Source of the DNA: Bisbaumannia salifodinae
GTDB taxonomy: Bacteria; Pseudomonadota; Gammaproteobacteria; Pseudomonadales; Halomonadaceae
DNA length: 64,000 nt
Strand: one strand, 5' to 3'
Assembly (NCBI RefSeq): GCF_039522585.1
Contig: NZ_BAAADR010000002.1
Position numbers and translations under genes: made by a program. Below are positions 33,041 through 41,216 of this stretch, one piece after another. The notes under the pieces were generated by a model. The model did no database searches, had not been told where the DNA came from, and was given only the letters and a program-made list of their open reading frames with translations. Each line of letters opens with the position of its first letter. The first letter of the stretch is position 1.

Positions 33041-33288
33041 GGTTCTCTCTCCGGTGGACAGGTTGAGTCGACAGCCGTGGATAGCGCAACGATTGTGCGG
33101 CCACCGGATGTCCATCGGATGGCAATTAAATGACCGTTCAATCGTCGATCCAGTAAGCGTAGCCGCTAATGCACGAAGGCCCAGTCCCGCCATCAACGTT
33201 TCCACTCACCCGCCCCGCCCGGCTTGCCAGGCCCGGGGCCGATCGGGGATGCTGATTACCCGGCCGCCAAGGCGCCCAACCCACTGCG

Positions 33289-35277
33289 ATGCCCTTGCCC
33301 ATGGACGATCAGCCCCTTCCCGATATCCTCGCCGGCCCCCTGCTGCGCCGCCTGAGCCCGGAACGCCTGGTGCTCTGGCTGGTGGGCTCCCGGCCCCTGG
33401 AACTCGGCCTGCACCTCCACCCGGAGGGCGCGCCACCGCGGCGCCTGAGGCTCGGCGAGGAGCGCCTGCGGCGTATTCCGGTGGGCCGCCACGCCTGGCT
33501 GCATCTGATCGAGGTGCCACTGGCCACGCCCCTGCCCCGGGGCCGGCGTATCGGCTATGACCTGCGCCTGGAGGATCGCGATGGCACCCCGGGCATCGCC
33601 GACTGGGCGCCCCACCTCTGCTACGACGGCGAGTCGCGGCCCGCCTTCGTGCTCGCCGAGGACCAGCGCCGCCTGCTCCACGGCTCCTGCCGCAAGCCCC
33701 ACCATCGGGGCGAGGATGGCCTGGTGTGCGGCGACGACTGGCTGGCCGAGCGCCGCGACCGGCCCGAGGCCTGGCCCGCCTGGCTGCTGATGACCGGCGA
33801 CCAGGTCTACGCCGACGACGTGGCCGGGCCCATGCTGGCCGCCATCCATGCCCTGATCCGCCGCCTGGGGCTGGTGGACGAGGTGCTGGAGGGTGCCACC
33901 GTGGCGGATAGCCAGGCCCTCTACGCCGCCCCCTCCGGCTACTACCGCCGCGAAGCGCTGCTCCCCGATATCACCGTCAATGTGGCGCTGCGCGAGCGCT
34001 TCTTCGGCGGCGCCCGCAAGCCGGTCTTCACCTCGGCCAACGCCCACAACCACCTGATCACCTTCGCCGAGGTGATGGCCATGTACCTGCTGATGTGGTC
34101 ACCGGTGCCCTGGGGCCTGATCGCCCCGTCCCGGCCGGCACTACCCGAGGAACTGGACGCGCGCTACGACGAGGAGCAGGAGGTCATCGAGGCCTTCGTG
34201 GCCGGGCTACCCCAGTGCGCCCGGCTGCTGGCCCACCTGCCCTCGCTGATGATCTTCGACGATCACGACGTCACCGATGACTGGAATCTGACCGCCGAGT
34301 GGGAGGCCTGCGCCTATGGCCACCCCTTCTCGCGGCGCATCATCGGCAACGCCCTCTGGGGCTACCTGCTGTGCCAGGGCTGGGGCAATGATCCCGAGAG
34401 GATGGCGGGACTGATCGAGCAGGCCGAGGCGTTGCTGGGAGAGACCCACGAGCGGGAGGAGGGCCTGCCGGCGCCGTCCCAGGATGCCCTGCTGGAGGCG
34501 CTGCGCGGCCACCGCGACTGGGGCTTCCGCGTTCCCGGCACGCCGCCGCTGCTGGTGCTGGACACCCGTACCCGGCGCTGGCGCAACGAACGCCGCCCGG
34601 GGCGCCCCTCGGGGCTGATGGACTGGGAGGCGCTATGCGAGCTGCAGCAGGCGCTGCTGGGCAGCGAGTCGGTAGTGATCGTCTCGCCGGCGCCGATGTT
34701 CGGAGTCAAGCTGATCGAGGGCATCCAGAAGCTCTTCGTGCTGGCCGGCAAGCCGCTGCTGGTGGACGCCGAGAACTGGATGGCCCACCGCGGCGCGGCC
34801 AGCGTGATGCTCAATATCTTTCGCCATAGCCAGACCCCCGGCAACTACGTGATCCTCTCCGGGGACGTCCACTACTCCTTCGTCTACGACATCCGCATCC
34901 GCCACCGCCGCCAGGGGCCACGGCTCTGGCAGATCACCTCCAGCGGCATCAAGAACGGCTTCCCGGAGCCGCTGCTCAGCACATTCGATCGCCTCAATCG
35001 CTGGCTCTATGCGCCGCGCTCGCCGCTCAACTGGTTTACCCAGCGGCGCCCCATGCATATCACGCCCCGGGACCCGGATCGCGCCGAGGCCGGCGAGCGG
35101 CTGTGGAACGGCAGCGGCCTGGGCCTGGTAGAGCTGGACAGCCAAGGACGCCCCGCGCGGATCCGTCAGTTGGACGCCCGGGGCTTCGAGGTGGACTTCC
35201 CGTCCCCCGAGGATCGGGAGGCGGAGGCCGATCAGGCGGCGGCCAGCGGCCGGGCCGGGCCGAAGTGCTCGAAATGA
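33289..35277 (+). CDS. PhoD-like alkaline phosphatase/metallophosphatase
   Basis: A 662-residue protein of the PhoD-like metallophosphatase family. Metal-binding motifs are GSCRKPHH, MTGDQVYADD (near residue 172), IFDDHDVTDDWNL (near residue 320) and LSGDVHYSFVYD. There is no signal peptide, unlike secreted PhoD, so a cytoplasmic phosphodiesterase role is likely. The exact substrate is unknown. The start could also be at 33301 (MDDQPL); neither has a clear ribosome-binding site. The 3' end overlaps the convergent hmp gene by 46 nt. Confidence 0.82.
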   Translation: MPLPMDDQPLPDILAGPLLRRLSPERLVLWLVGSRPLELGLHLHPEGAPPRRLRLGEERLRRIPVGRHAWLHLIEVPLATPLPRGRRIGYDLRLEDRDGTPGIADWAPHLCYDGESRPAFVLAEDQRRLLHGSCRKPHHRGEDGLVCGDDWLAERRDRPEAWPAWLLMTGDQVYADDVAGPMLAAIHALIRRLGLVDEVLEGATVADSQALYAAPSGYYRREALLPDITVNVALRERFFGGARKPVFTSANAHNHLITFAEVMAMYLLMWSPVPWGLIAPSRPALPEELDARYDEEQEVIEAFVAGLPQCARLLAHLPSLMIFDDHDVTDDWNLTAEWEACAYGHPFSRRIIGNALWGYLLCQGWGNDPERMAGLIEQAEALLGETHEREEGLPAPSQDALLEALRGHRDWGFRVPGTPPLLVLDTRTRRWRNERRPGRPSGLMDWEALCELQQALLGSESVVIVSPAPMFGVKLIEGIQKLFVLAGKPLLVDAENWMAHRGAASVMLNIFRHSQTPGNYVILSGDVHYSFVYDIRIRHRRQGPRLWQITSSGIKNGFPEPLLSTFDRLNRWLYAPRSPLNWFTQRRPMHITPRDPDRAEAGERLWNGSGLGLVELDSQGRPARIRQLDARGFEVDFPSPEDREAEADQAAASGRAGPKCSK

Positions 35278-36404
35278 CGCCGCGCGGCGGGCACGCCGAG
35301 GGCGTCCAGGTGGGCGTTTACCGCGCTCATGAAACCCTGGGGGCCGACGAAGTAGCAATGCGCCTCGCCCTCGGGTAGCAGCGACGCCAGCAAGTCGCGA
35401 TCGATACGCCCGCGATGGTCGCCCCCTTCCCCCTCCTCGAAGAGCAGGGTGCTGGTGAGACGATTGGGGTAGTCACGCCCCAGCTCGGCCAGCGCCTCGC
35501 CGAAGGCGTGATGAGCGGCGTCGCGAGCGGCATGCACATAGATCACCCGGCGCCCCTGCTCCAGGGCCTGGCGGGCCAGGGGCAGCATCGGGGTCTGGCC
35601 CACGCCGCCGCTGAGCAGCATCACCGGGGCGGCGCCGGGCACCAGGGTCAGGTCGCCGGCCGGGGGCAGCAGTTCCAGGGTATCGCCCACCGCCATCCGC
35701 TCGTGGAAATGGCCGCTGACCCGGCCACCGGGCTCGCGCTTGATGGAGAGGCGATAGCTCTGCCCGTTGGGGTAGGCGGAGAGGCTGTAGTGACGATAGT
35801 GGGTCTCGCCGTCCAGGCTCAGCTTGACGCCGATATACTGCCCCGGCTGGAAGTCCGCCACCGGGCCGCCGTCCACCGGCTCCAGCAGGAAGGAGGTGAT
35901 CACCTCGCTCTCCCGGCGTCGTTCGGCGAGGCGGAAGGTGCGGGTGCCCTGCCAGCCGCCGGGGAGGCTGGCGAAGGCGTGGTAGTGGTGGGATTCCAGC
36001 TCGATCAGCAGCCCCGCCAACTCCTCGTAGAGGGCGCCCCAGGCGGCGGCGATCTCCGCCGTCAGCGCCTCGCCCAGCACCTCGCCGATGGCCGCCATCA
36101 GGCACTCGCCGACGATGGGGTACTGCTCCGGGGCGATGCCCAGGGAGACATGCTTGCTGATCGCCGTGCCTAGCGCCGCCCGGGCCCGGGCCGGTTCGCC
36201 ACGCAGCTGCACATAGGCCAGCACCGCCCCGGCCAGGGCGCGGGGCTGGGCGCCATTGGCCTGGTGGGCCTGGTTGAAGAGGGCCTTGACCTCCGGGTAG
36301 CGGTCGAACATCAGCGGATAGAAGCGCTGGGTAATGGCATCGAGGTGTTCGGCGACCACCGGGGCGGTGGCGGCGATCAGCTGTTCCTGGTCGTGAGTCA
36401 GCAT
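35232..36404 (-). CDS. hmp: flavohaemoprotein, nitric oxide dioxygenase
   Basis: A 390-residue Hmp that turns NO and O2 into nitrate with NAD(P)H. The globin domain (1-140) has the proximal haem His within AISKHVSLGI and the distal B10/E-region FYPLMFDRYPEVKALFNQ. The FAD domain carries RHYSLS (YSLSAYPNGQSYRLSIKRE), and the NAD domain carries LSGGVGQTPMLPLA and YFVGPQGFM. It is divergent from norR, whose product activates NO-detoxification genes through sigma-54. The 5' leader has a large hairpin and a repeat element. Start follows AAGGAACGCC. Confidence 0.95.
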   Translation of the reverse strand: MLTHDQEQLIAATAPVVAEHLDAITQRFYPLMFDRYPEVKALFNQAHQANGAQPRALAGAVLAYVQLRGEPARARAALGTAISKHVSLGIAPEQYPIVGECLMAAIGEVLGEALTAEIAAAWGALYEELAGLLIELESHHYHAFASLPGGWQGTRTFRLAERRRESEVITSFLLEPVDGGPVADFQPGQYIGVKLSLDGETHYRHYSLSAYPNGQSYRLSIKREPGGRVSGHFHERMAVGDTLELLPPAGDLTLVPGAAPVMLLSGGVGQTPMLPLARQALEQGRRVIYVHAARDAAHHAFGEALAELGRDYPNRLTSTLLFEEGEGGDHRGRIDRDLLASLLPEGEAHCYFVGPQGFMSAVNAHLDALGVPAARRHFEHFGPARPLAAA

Positions 36405-36415
36405 GGCGTTCCTTG

Positions 36416-36484
36416 ATCATCGAGTGGGTTGGCGCTTTGCCTATTTCCTACAGCAAACGCCATGCCAACCTCCCGCTCGATGAT
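36416..36484 (-). promoter_or_regulatory. long stem-loop in the hmp leader
   Basis: On the minus strand, ATCATCGAGCGGGAGGTTGGC pairs (with a small bulge) with GCCAACCCACTCGATGAT, and inner arms GGCGTTTGC and GCAAAGCGCC extend it. The hairpin ends about 10 nt before the hmp start, so it directly precedes the ribosome-binding site. It may affect translation or act as a terminator or repeat; the role is not known. Confidence 0.55.
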
Positions 36485-36537
36485 GCCGAGCCGGCCCATG
36501 GTGCTAGGTGTTCGTCTCGTTGAGGCCCGGGGCTTTC

Positions 36538-36633
36538 CTGGGGGCAGGCCTTCGCAAAGACGCTGTGAATCCGTCCCTGGACGCTCGACTTTTTCGTCCA
36601 TGAAAAAGACGCTTTGCTCCGACCTGCCCCCAG
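36538..36633. repeat. palindromic interspersed element, copy B (96 bp)
   Basis: Perfect 11-bp terminal inverted repeats CTGGGGGCAGG and CCTGCCCCCAG enclose a 68-bp core that is the inverted counterpart of 29736-29803. Core landmarks are TCGCAAAGACGCTGTGAA and GACGCTTTGCTC. It lies in the 335-bp norR-hmp divergent region. A small open frame across it is not considered a gene. Confidence 0.8.
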
Positions 36634-36713
36634 CGCCCCTGAGCATCCCCCCCTAGTCCCCCGGAGCGACGTCCTAAGAGTGTTATTTTGACTCGATTAA
36701 TGCTGTTATAGTG

Positions 36714-36726
36714 ACAATGGTATTGT
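36714..36726. promoter_or_regulatory. inverted repeat just upstream of norR
   Basis: ACAAT-GGT-ATTGT lies 13 bp before the norR ATG in an AT-rich stretch. It is placed to block or position transcription of norR, or to serve the divergent hmp promoter. The known NorR core GT-N7-AC is not clearly formed. Confidence 0.35.
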
Positions 36727-36739
36727 TCGAGTGACACTG

Positions 36740-38272
36740 ATGACCGACTTCCTGGAAGCCCTGCGCCATCTGCTCACCCAGCTGACCCATGAGGCCCCCG
36801 CCCAGGCGGCCTGGGCCCGGCTGCTGGAGACCCTGGTGGGGGACTATCCCGCCGATGCCAGCACCCTGATGGTGCTGGAGAAGGAAACCCTGCGCCCGGT
36901 GGCGGTGCTGGGGCTGCCCGACGAGGTCCGCGGGCGGCGTTTCCGCCTCGTCGAGCATCCGCGGCTGGCGGCCATCGCCGCCCATCCCGGCGTGTGTCGC
37001 TTCCCCCCGGGCAGCGAGCTTCCCGACCCCTTCGACGGCCTGCTCGACGAGGCCCTCAACCCGGTCCACGACTGCCTGGGGGTGGCGCTGCGCGACGATG
37101 ACGAACGCCTCACCGGCCTGCTGACCCTGGATGCCCTGACGCCCGGGGCCCTGGCCGCGCTGGACGAGGCGGAGCTGGCCGCCGCCGCCCACCTGCTGGG
37201 CACCTGTTTGCGCCTGGCCGACCGGCTCAGCACCACCCGCTCACGGCTCAACGAGGCCCTGGAGCAGGAGGCGCCCCCGGCGGGCATCCAACACTGGAAC
37301 AGCCCCGCCATGCGCCAACTGATGGCCAATGTGGCACTGGTGGCGCCCACCGCCATGAGCGTGCTGCTGCACGGCGAGACCGGGGTCGGCAAGGAGCTGA
37401 TCGCCCGCGCCCTGCATGCCCGCTCCGAGCGCCATCAGGGCCCCTTGGTGCAGGTCAACTGCGCCGCCCTGCCGGAGAGCCTGGCGGAGAGCGCCCTGTT
37501 CGGCCATCGCCGCGGCGCCTTCTCCGGGGCGGTGCAGGATCATCGCGGCCACTTCCGCATGGCCGACGGCGGCACCCTGATGCTGGACGAGATCGGCGAG
37601 CTGCCCCTGGCGCTGCAGGCCAAGTTTCTGCGGGTGCTGCAGGAGGGAGAGATCCAGCCCCTGGGCCAGGAGCGCCCGGAGCCGGTGGACGTGCGTATCG
37701 TGGCGGTGACCAATCGCGACCTGGCCGCCGAGGTGGCCGCCGGCCGCTTCCGCGAGGACCTCTACCACCGCCTCGGTGCCTTCCCCCTGGAGGTGCCGCC
37801 GCTGCGCCGACGCCGCGAGGATATTCCGCTGCTGGCCGGCCATTTCCTGGAGATCAACCGCATCCGCCTGGGGCTGGCCAACCTGCGCCTGAGTCCGGCG
37901 GCGGGCACGGCCCTGCTCGACTGGCAGTGGCCGGGCAATATCCGCGAACTGGAGCATACCCTGGCCCGGGCGGCGCTGCGCGCCCTGGCCGACGGCCCGG
38001 CGGCGGATCGACGCCGCCGCCCGGTGGCCATCGAACGCCATCACCTGGCCCTGCCCGAGGCCGCCTCCGCCACCCCGGCGCAGGCCGCGGCGCCCTCGCT
38101 GCCACCAGAACGGCCGCTGCGAGAGGCCAGCGAGGCCTTCCAGCGCGACTATATCGCCCGGGCCCTGGCGGCGGAGGGCAACAACTGGGCCGGCGCCGCC
38201 CGACGCCTGGGCATGGACCCCGGCAACCTGCACCGTTTGGCCAGGCGCCTGGGGCTCAAGGAGTCGACATGA
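36740..38272 (+). CDS. norR: nitric oxide reductase transcription regulator NorR
   Basis: A 510-residue sigma-54 activator. The N-terminal GAF domain (1-170) binds NO through a mononuclear iron in known NorR. The AAA+ domain has Walker A GETGVGKE and the sigma-54 contact loop GAFSGA, a Thr-to-Ser variant of GAFTGA. A Fis-type helix-turn-helix ends the protein (NWAGAARRLGMDPGNLHRLARRLGL). It is divergent from hmp, its expected target. The ATG at 36740 is used; a GTG at 36731 is also possible. The last codons overlap the convergent diguanylate cyclase gene. Confidence 0.9.
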   Translation: MTDFLEALRHLLTQLTHEAPAQAAWARLLETLVGDYPADASTLMVLEKETLRPVAVLGLPDEVRGRRFRLVEHPRLAAIAAHPGVCRFPPGSELPDPFDGLLDEALNPVHDCLGVALRDDDERLTGLLTLDALTPGALAALDEAELAAAAHLLGTCLRLADRLSTTRSRLNEALEQEAPPAGIQHWNSPAMRQLMANVALVAPTAMSVLLHGETGVGKELIARALHARSERHQGPLVQVNCAALPESLAESALFGHRRGAFSGAVQDHRGHFRMADGGTLMLDEIGELPLALQAKFLRVLQEGEIQPLGQERPEPVDVRIVAVTNRDLAAEVAAGRFREDLYHRLGAFPLEVPPLRRRREDIPLLAGHFLEINRIRLGLANLRLSPAAGTALLDWQWPGNIRELEHTLARAALRALADGPAADRRRRPVAIERHHLALPEAASATPAQAAAPSLPPERPLREASEAFQRDYIARALAAEGNNWAGAARRLGMDPGNLHRLARRLGLKEST

Positions 38273-39404
38273 CCCTAGAGGCACCGCCGGCGCTGCACTC
38301 CACGCGATCACGGCCATTCGCCTTGGCCCGATAGAGGCGCCGGTCGGCCAGGGCATAGAGGGCCTCGAAGCCGTCCATGCCGGGGCCGGCGGTGGCCACA
38401 CCGAGGCTGGCGGTCAGCCGCTCCCCCGCGGCCCGGCCCGGCAACGCCAGGCCGGCGATACAACAGCGCACCCGCTCGGCGAGCCGGCAGGCCCCCGACT
38501 CGTCGCAGGCGGGCAGGAAGAGGGCGAATTCCTCGCCGCCCAGGCGCGCCACCCGATCCATGGCGCGCACCTCATCGCTCAGGGCCTCCGCCAGGGCCAC
38601 CAGGACGGCGTCCCCGGTGGGATGACCATGGGCGTCATTGATGCGCTTGAAGTGATCCAGGTCGATCAATATCAGGCTGGGGGCCTCGCCGCTGCGCCGA
38701 TAACGCGCGAACTCCTCGGCGGCCACGTCATAGAGATGGCGGCGGTTATCCAGACCGGTGAGCGGATCGGTGCGGCTCTGTTGGGCCAGGGTCTCGCGTT
38801 GCTGATAGATGCGTAGCAGGGTCAGCATCAGCCCGCCCACCATCAGCACCGCCACCAGCCCCAGGGCGGTCACCGCCAGGGTCAGGCGTTCCATCATGCG
38901 TCGCTGGGTCGCCGAGGCCAGGTGCAGGAGTTCATTGAGTTCGCTATAGGACCAGGCCAGACCCTCCTCCACCTCCCGTCCCACCTCCTCCAGGCGGCGC
39001 GGGTCACGCCCCGCCGCATAGGCCGCCAGGGCGCGCTCCAGCGACGGCAGGCGCGATTCCAGATGGACCAGTTCCTCCATCAGGGGGCGATAGGCCGCCC
39101 GGGGGATCTCGCTGCGCTGCAGTGACTGGGTAATGCTGCGTATCCGCAGCTCGATGACCCAGAGCAGTTGCTCCAGTTGCTCCACATGCAGCGCATCGCT
39201 GCTGTCCCGGAGGTTATCCAGGGTCAGCCGCAGGCGCACCGCGTCCTCCTGGGCGCGTACCACGTCGGTGACCATGGAGATATAGTCGGCCCCCACATGG
39301 CGGCGCGCCTCGGTGATATAAGTACTCACCGCCAGCAGGCTCAGCGCCACCAGCAGGGCGAAGGCCCCCGCCATGCCAAGCGCCAAGCGGCGCTCCGTCC
39401 TCAC
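38256..39404 (-). CDS. membrane diguanylate cyclase (GGDEF)
   Basis: A 382-residue protein that would make cyclic di-GMP. An N-terminal helix (residues 9-29), a ~160-residue periplasmic helical sensor region and a second helix (TLAVTALGLVAVLMVGGLML) precede the GGDEF domain. The active site is GGEEF, and the inhibitory I-site RxxD (RAMD) sits exactly five residues before it, so product feedback is expected. It overlaps the upstream periplasmic protein gene by 4 nt, suggesting that protein modulates it. Its 3' end overlaps norR. Confidence 0.92.
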   Translation of the reverse strand: MRTERRLALGMAGAFALLVALSLLAVSTYITEARRHVGADYISMVTDVVRAQEDAVRLRLTLDNLRDSSDALHVEQLEQLLWVIELRIRSITQSLQRSEIPRAAYRPLMEELVHLESRLPSLERALAAYAAGRDPRRLEEVGREVEEGLAWSYSELNELLHLASATQRRMMERLTLAVTALGLVAVLMVGGLMLTLLRIYQQRETLAQQSRTDPLTGLDNRRHLYDVAAEEFARYRRSGEAPSLILIDLDHFKRINDAHGHPTGDAVLVALAEALSDEVRAMDRVARLGGEEFALFLPACDESGACRLAERVRCCIAGLALPGRAAGERLTASLGVATAGPGMDGFEALYALADRRLYRAKANGRDRVECSAGGASRVMSTP

Positions 39405-39892
39405 CGGGCGCTGACCTCACGGATCGCCCAGATCCAGCGGGACGAGGGTTCACTGCCCTCCAGCACCGCCGCCGCCTCTGCCGGCACCACCAGCATCAGG
39501 GGGCCGAGCTGCTCCCGCCCCAGGGGGGCATCGTCGAGGCGGGTCACCAGCAGATAGGCCTTCTCCGCCCGCTGGGCCGGGGTCAGGAAGGTGGTGTAAT
39601 CGTCATGGGCGATAAAGCGTACCCGGGAGGCATCATCCAGCCCCTCGGCGGCCAGGAAGTCGTCCAGCCAGACGCCGGCGAAGCGCCCCTCCAGCCCCTC
39701 GAAATGGCGCATCGCCACCTCGTGAAGGCCATGGCGCTCGATCTCGGCCAGGCGCAGCGCCCAACTCTCCCCGCCCCGGGTCACGGTAAGGGCGGGGCCT
39801 TCCTGGGCCTGGGCCAGGGGGGCGCCCAGCATCAACAGACAGGCTCCCAGCAGGACAACCGACAGGGGTGAAAACAGGACGGGCAAACGCAT
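39401..39892 (-). CDS. periplasmic molybdopterin-oxidoreductase-like small protein
   Basis: A 163-residue exported protein (signal LSVVLLGACLLMLGAPLAQA). The mature part (LRLAEIERHGLHEV ... WLDDFLAAEGLDDASRVRFIAHDDYTTFLTP) resembles the SUOX/YedY-type molybdopterin-binding fold reduced to a small sensor-like module; no cofactor cysteine is present. Such genes commonly sit just before a diguanylate cyclase, as here with a 4-nt overlap, and probably supply its periplasmic input. The ligand is unknown. Confidence 0.72.
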   Translation of the reverse strand: MRLPVLFSPLSVVLLGACLLMLGAPLAQAQEGPALTVTRGGESWALRLAEIERHGLHEVAMRHFEGLEGRFAGVWLDDFLAAEGLDDASRVRFIAHDDYTTFLTPAQRAEKAYLLVTRLDDAPLGREQLGPLMLVVPAEAAAVLEGSEPSSRWIWAIREVSAR

Positions 39893-40022
39893 GGGGGACT
39901 CCTCGGCGGACGGGGCTCTACTGAGTCATCGGCCAAGGCGGGGGAGACTGTACCCCACTGAAAAACATTAAGAAAATCTGATGAAATGGCGTGCGGCGCC
40001 GAAACGACACCCGAAAACGACG

Positions 40023-40050
40023 AAGGGCCCGCGAGTGATCGCGGGCCCTT
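40023..40050 (-). terminator. terminator downstream of tRNA-Arg
   Basis: AAGGGCCCGCG and CGCGGGCCCTT pair perfectly around a 6-nt loop. On the minus strand the hairpin follows the tRNA by 11 nt and is followed by a T-rich stretch (TTCGTCGTTTTC). Confidence 0.85.
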
Positions 40051-40061
40051 CTCGGAAAGCG

Positions 40062-40138
40062 TGGCGCGCCCGGCAGGATTCGAACCTGCGACCCCTGCCT
40101 TCGGAGGGCAGTACTCTATCCAGCTGAGCTACGGGCGC
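40062..40138 (-). tRNA. tRNA-Arg, anticodon CCG
   Basis: A 77-nt cloverleaf. The acceptor is GCGCCCG with CGGGCGC, discriminator G and an encoded CCA end. The D arm is GCTCAGCTGGATAGAGT, the anticodon arm is CTGCC-CTCCGAA-GGCAG, and the T arm contains GGTTCGAATCC. The anticodon CCG reads CGG codons, which are frequent in this GC-rich sequence. Confidence 0.97.
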
Positions 40139-40359
40139 GCGATGCCCGGCGCGGTGGCCAGGCGGTCGTCATCCTACCTTCCCCCCCGGCCGCTGTCCAG
40201 CCCGGCAATGCCCGAGGAAAAGGCCTCGAGAGGGAGCCTTGGGCGAATGGAGACGGATGACGCCATTTTCCTGGTTGCAGGGATGCCGGTATACTGTCCG
40301 CCACTTGCGCAGCGCGCGACCCGATTTCGAATAACAGTACCGTCGACGAGGTGGTGAGA

Positions 40360-41142
40360 GTGAAATCCAGCAAGCTGATGATGGGGTGCCTGGCCGCCCT
40401 GGGCCTCTCCGCAGGCCTGGCCATGACTGCACAGGCCCAGAGCGATAGTGAGCGCGAGGCGATCGCCGAGCGACTCAAGCCGGTGGGCGAACTGTGCCTG
40501 CAGGGCGAGGAGTGTGGCGTCGCCAGCGCGGCACCCAGCGGCGGTGGCGGCGGCGCCGTGGATGGCGCCGAGATCTATGGCAGCGTCTGCATGGCCTGCC
40601 ACGACACCGGGGCCGCCGGCGCGCCCAAGCGTGGCGAGGCCGACGCCTGGGCGGCACGCCTCGATCAGGGCATCGAGACCCTCTACACCCACGCCCTCGA
40701 TGGCTTCAACGGCATGCCGGCCCGGGGCGGCAACCCCAACCTTTCCGACGATGAGGTCAAGGCGGCGGTCAACCACCTGGTCGAGCCGGTCTATGACGGC
40801 GAGCTGCCGGAGATCGGCGGCGGGGAAGCCGTCGCCGAAGCAGACACCGACGACGCGGCGGCCGAGACCGCCGATGCCGCCGAGCAGAGCGGCAACGGCC
40901 TGGATGGCGAGGCCCTCTATGGCAGCAGCGGCTGCGCCGCCTGCCACGGAGCCGGCGTGGCCGGTGCCCCGGTGCTGGGCGACGCCGAGGCCTGGGGCCC
41001 GCGCATCGACCAGGGCATCGAGGCCCTCTACCAGAGCGCCCTCAACGGCAAGGGCGCCATGCCGCCCAAGGGCGGCAATGCCGGCCTGGCCGATGACGAA
41101 GTGACGGCCATCGTCGACTATATGGTCAGCCAGGCCCAGTAA
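40360..41142 (+). CDS. dihaem cytochrome c (c4/c5 type)
   Basis: A 260-residue periplasmic electron carrier. A signal peptide (LMMGCLAALGLSAGLAMTAQA) is followed by a short linker and two cytochrome c domains, each with a haem-binding motif, CMACH and CAACH. Each domain has a likely axial Met in the matching segments FNGMPARGGNPN and GAMPPKGGNAG. The domains are duplicated copies joined by an acidic Ala-rich linker. The GTG start is chosen because GAGGTGGTGAGA is well placed upstream. It ends in a strong terminator. Confidence 0.88.
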   Translation: MKSSKLMMGCLAALGLSAGLAMTAQAQSDSEREAIAERLKPVGELCLQGEECGVASAAPSGGGGGAVDGAEIYGSVCMACHDTGAAGAPKRGEADAWAARLDQGIETLYTHALDGFNGMPARGGNPNLSDDEVKAAVNHLVEPVYDGELPEIGGGEAVAEADTDDAAAETADAAEQSGNGLDGEALYGSSGCAACHGAGVAGAPVLGDAEAWGPRIDQGIEALYQSALNGKGAMPPKGGNAGLADDEVTAIVDYMVSQAQ

Positions 41143-41169
41143 GGCCGGCGGCTTATCGACGCAAGACGC

Positions 41170-41193
41170 AGGGGGCGCCACATGGCGCCCCCT
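41170..41193 (+). terminator. terminator after the cytochrome gene
   Basis: AGGGGGCGCC-ACAT-GGCGCCCCCT hairpin followed by TTGTCATT, between the cytochrome gene and the convergent rep gene. Confidence 0.85.
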
Positions 41194-41216
41194 TTGTCAT
41201 TCTCGATCACGGGCCT

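Noticed and set aside
29722..36633. Insertion sequence ends flanking 6.8 kb
   Set aside because: The two elements are inverted and similar, but between them lie ordinary pot-like, phoD-like and hmp genes with no transposase and no target duplication.
36398..36646. Small protein encoded across the repeat element upstream of hmp
   Set aside because: The frame coincides with the palindromic element and the leader hairpin and has no ribosome-binding site.
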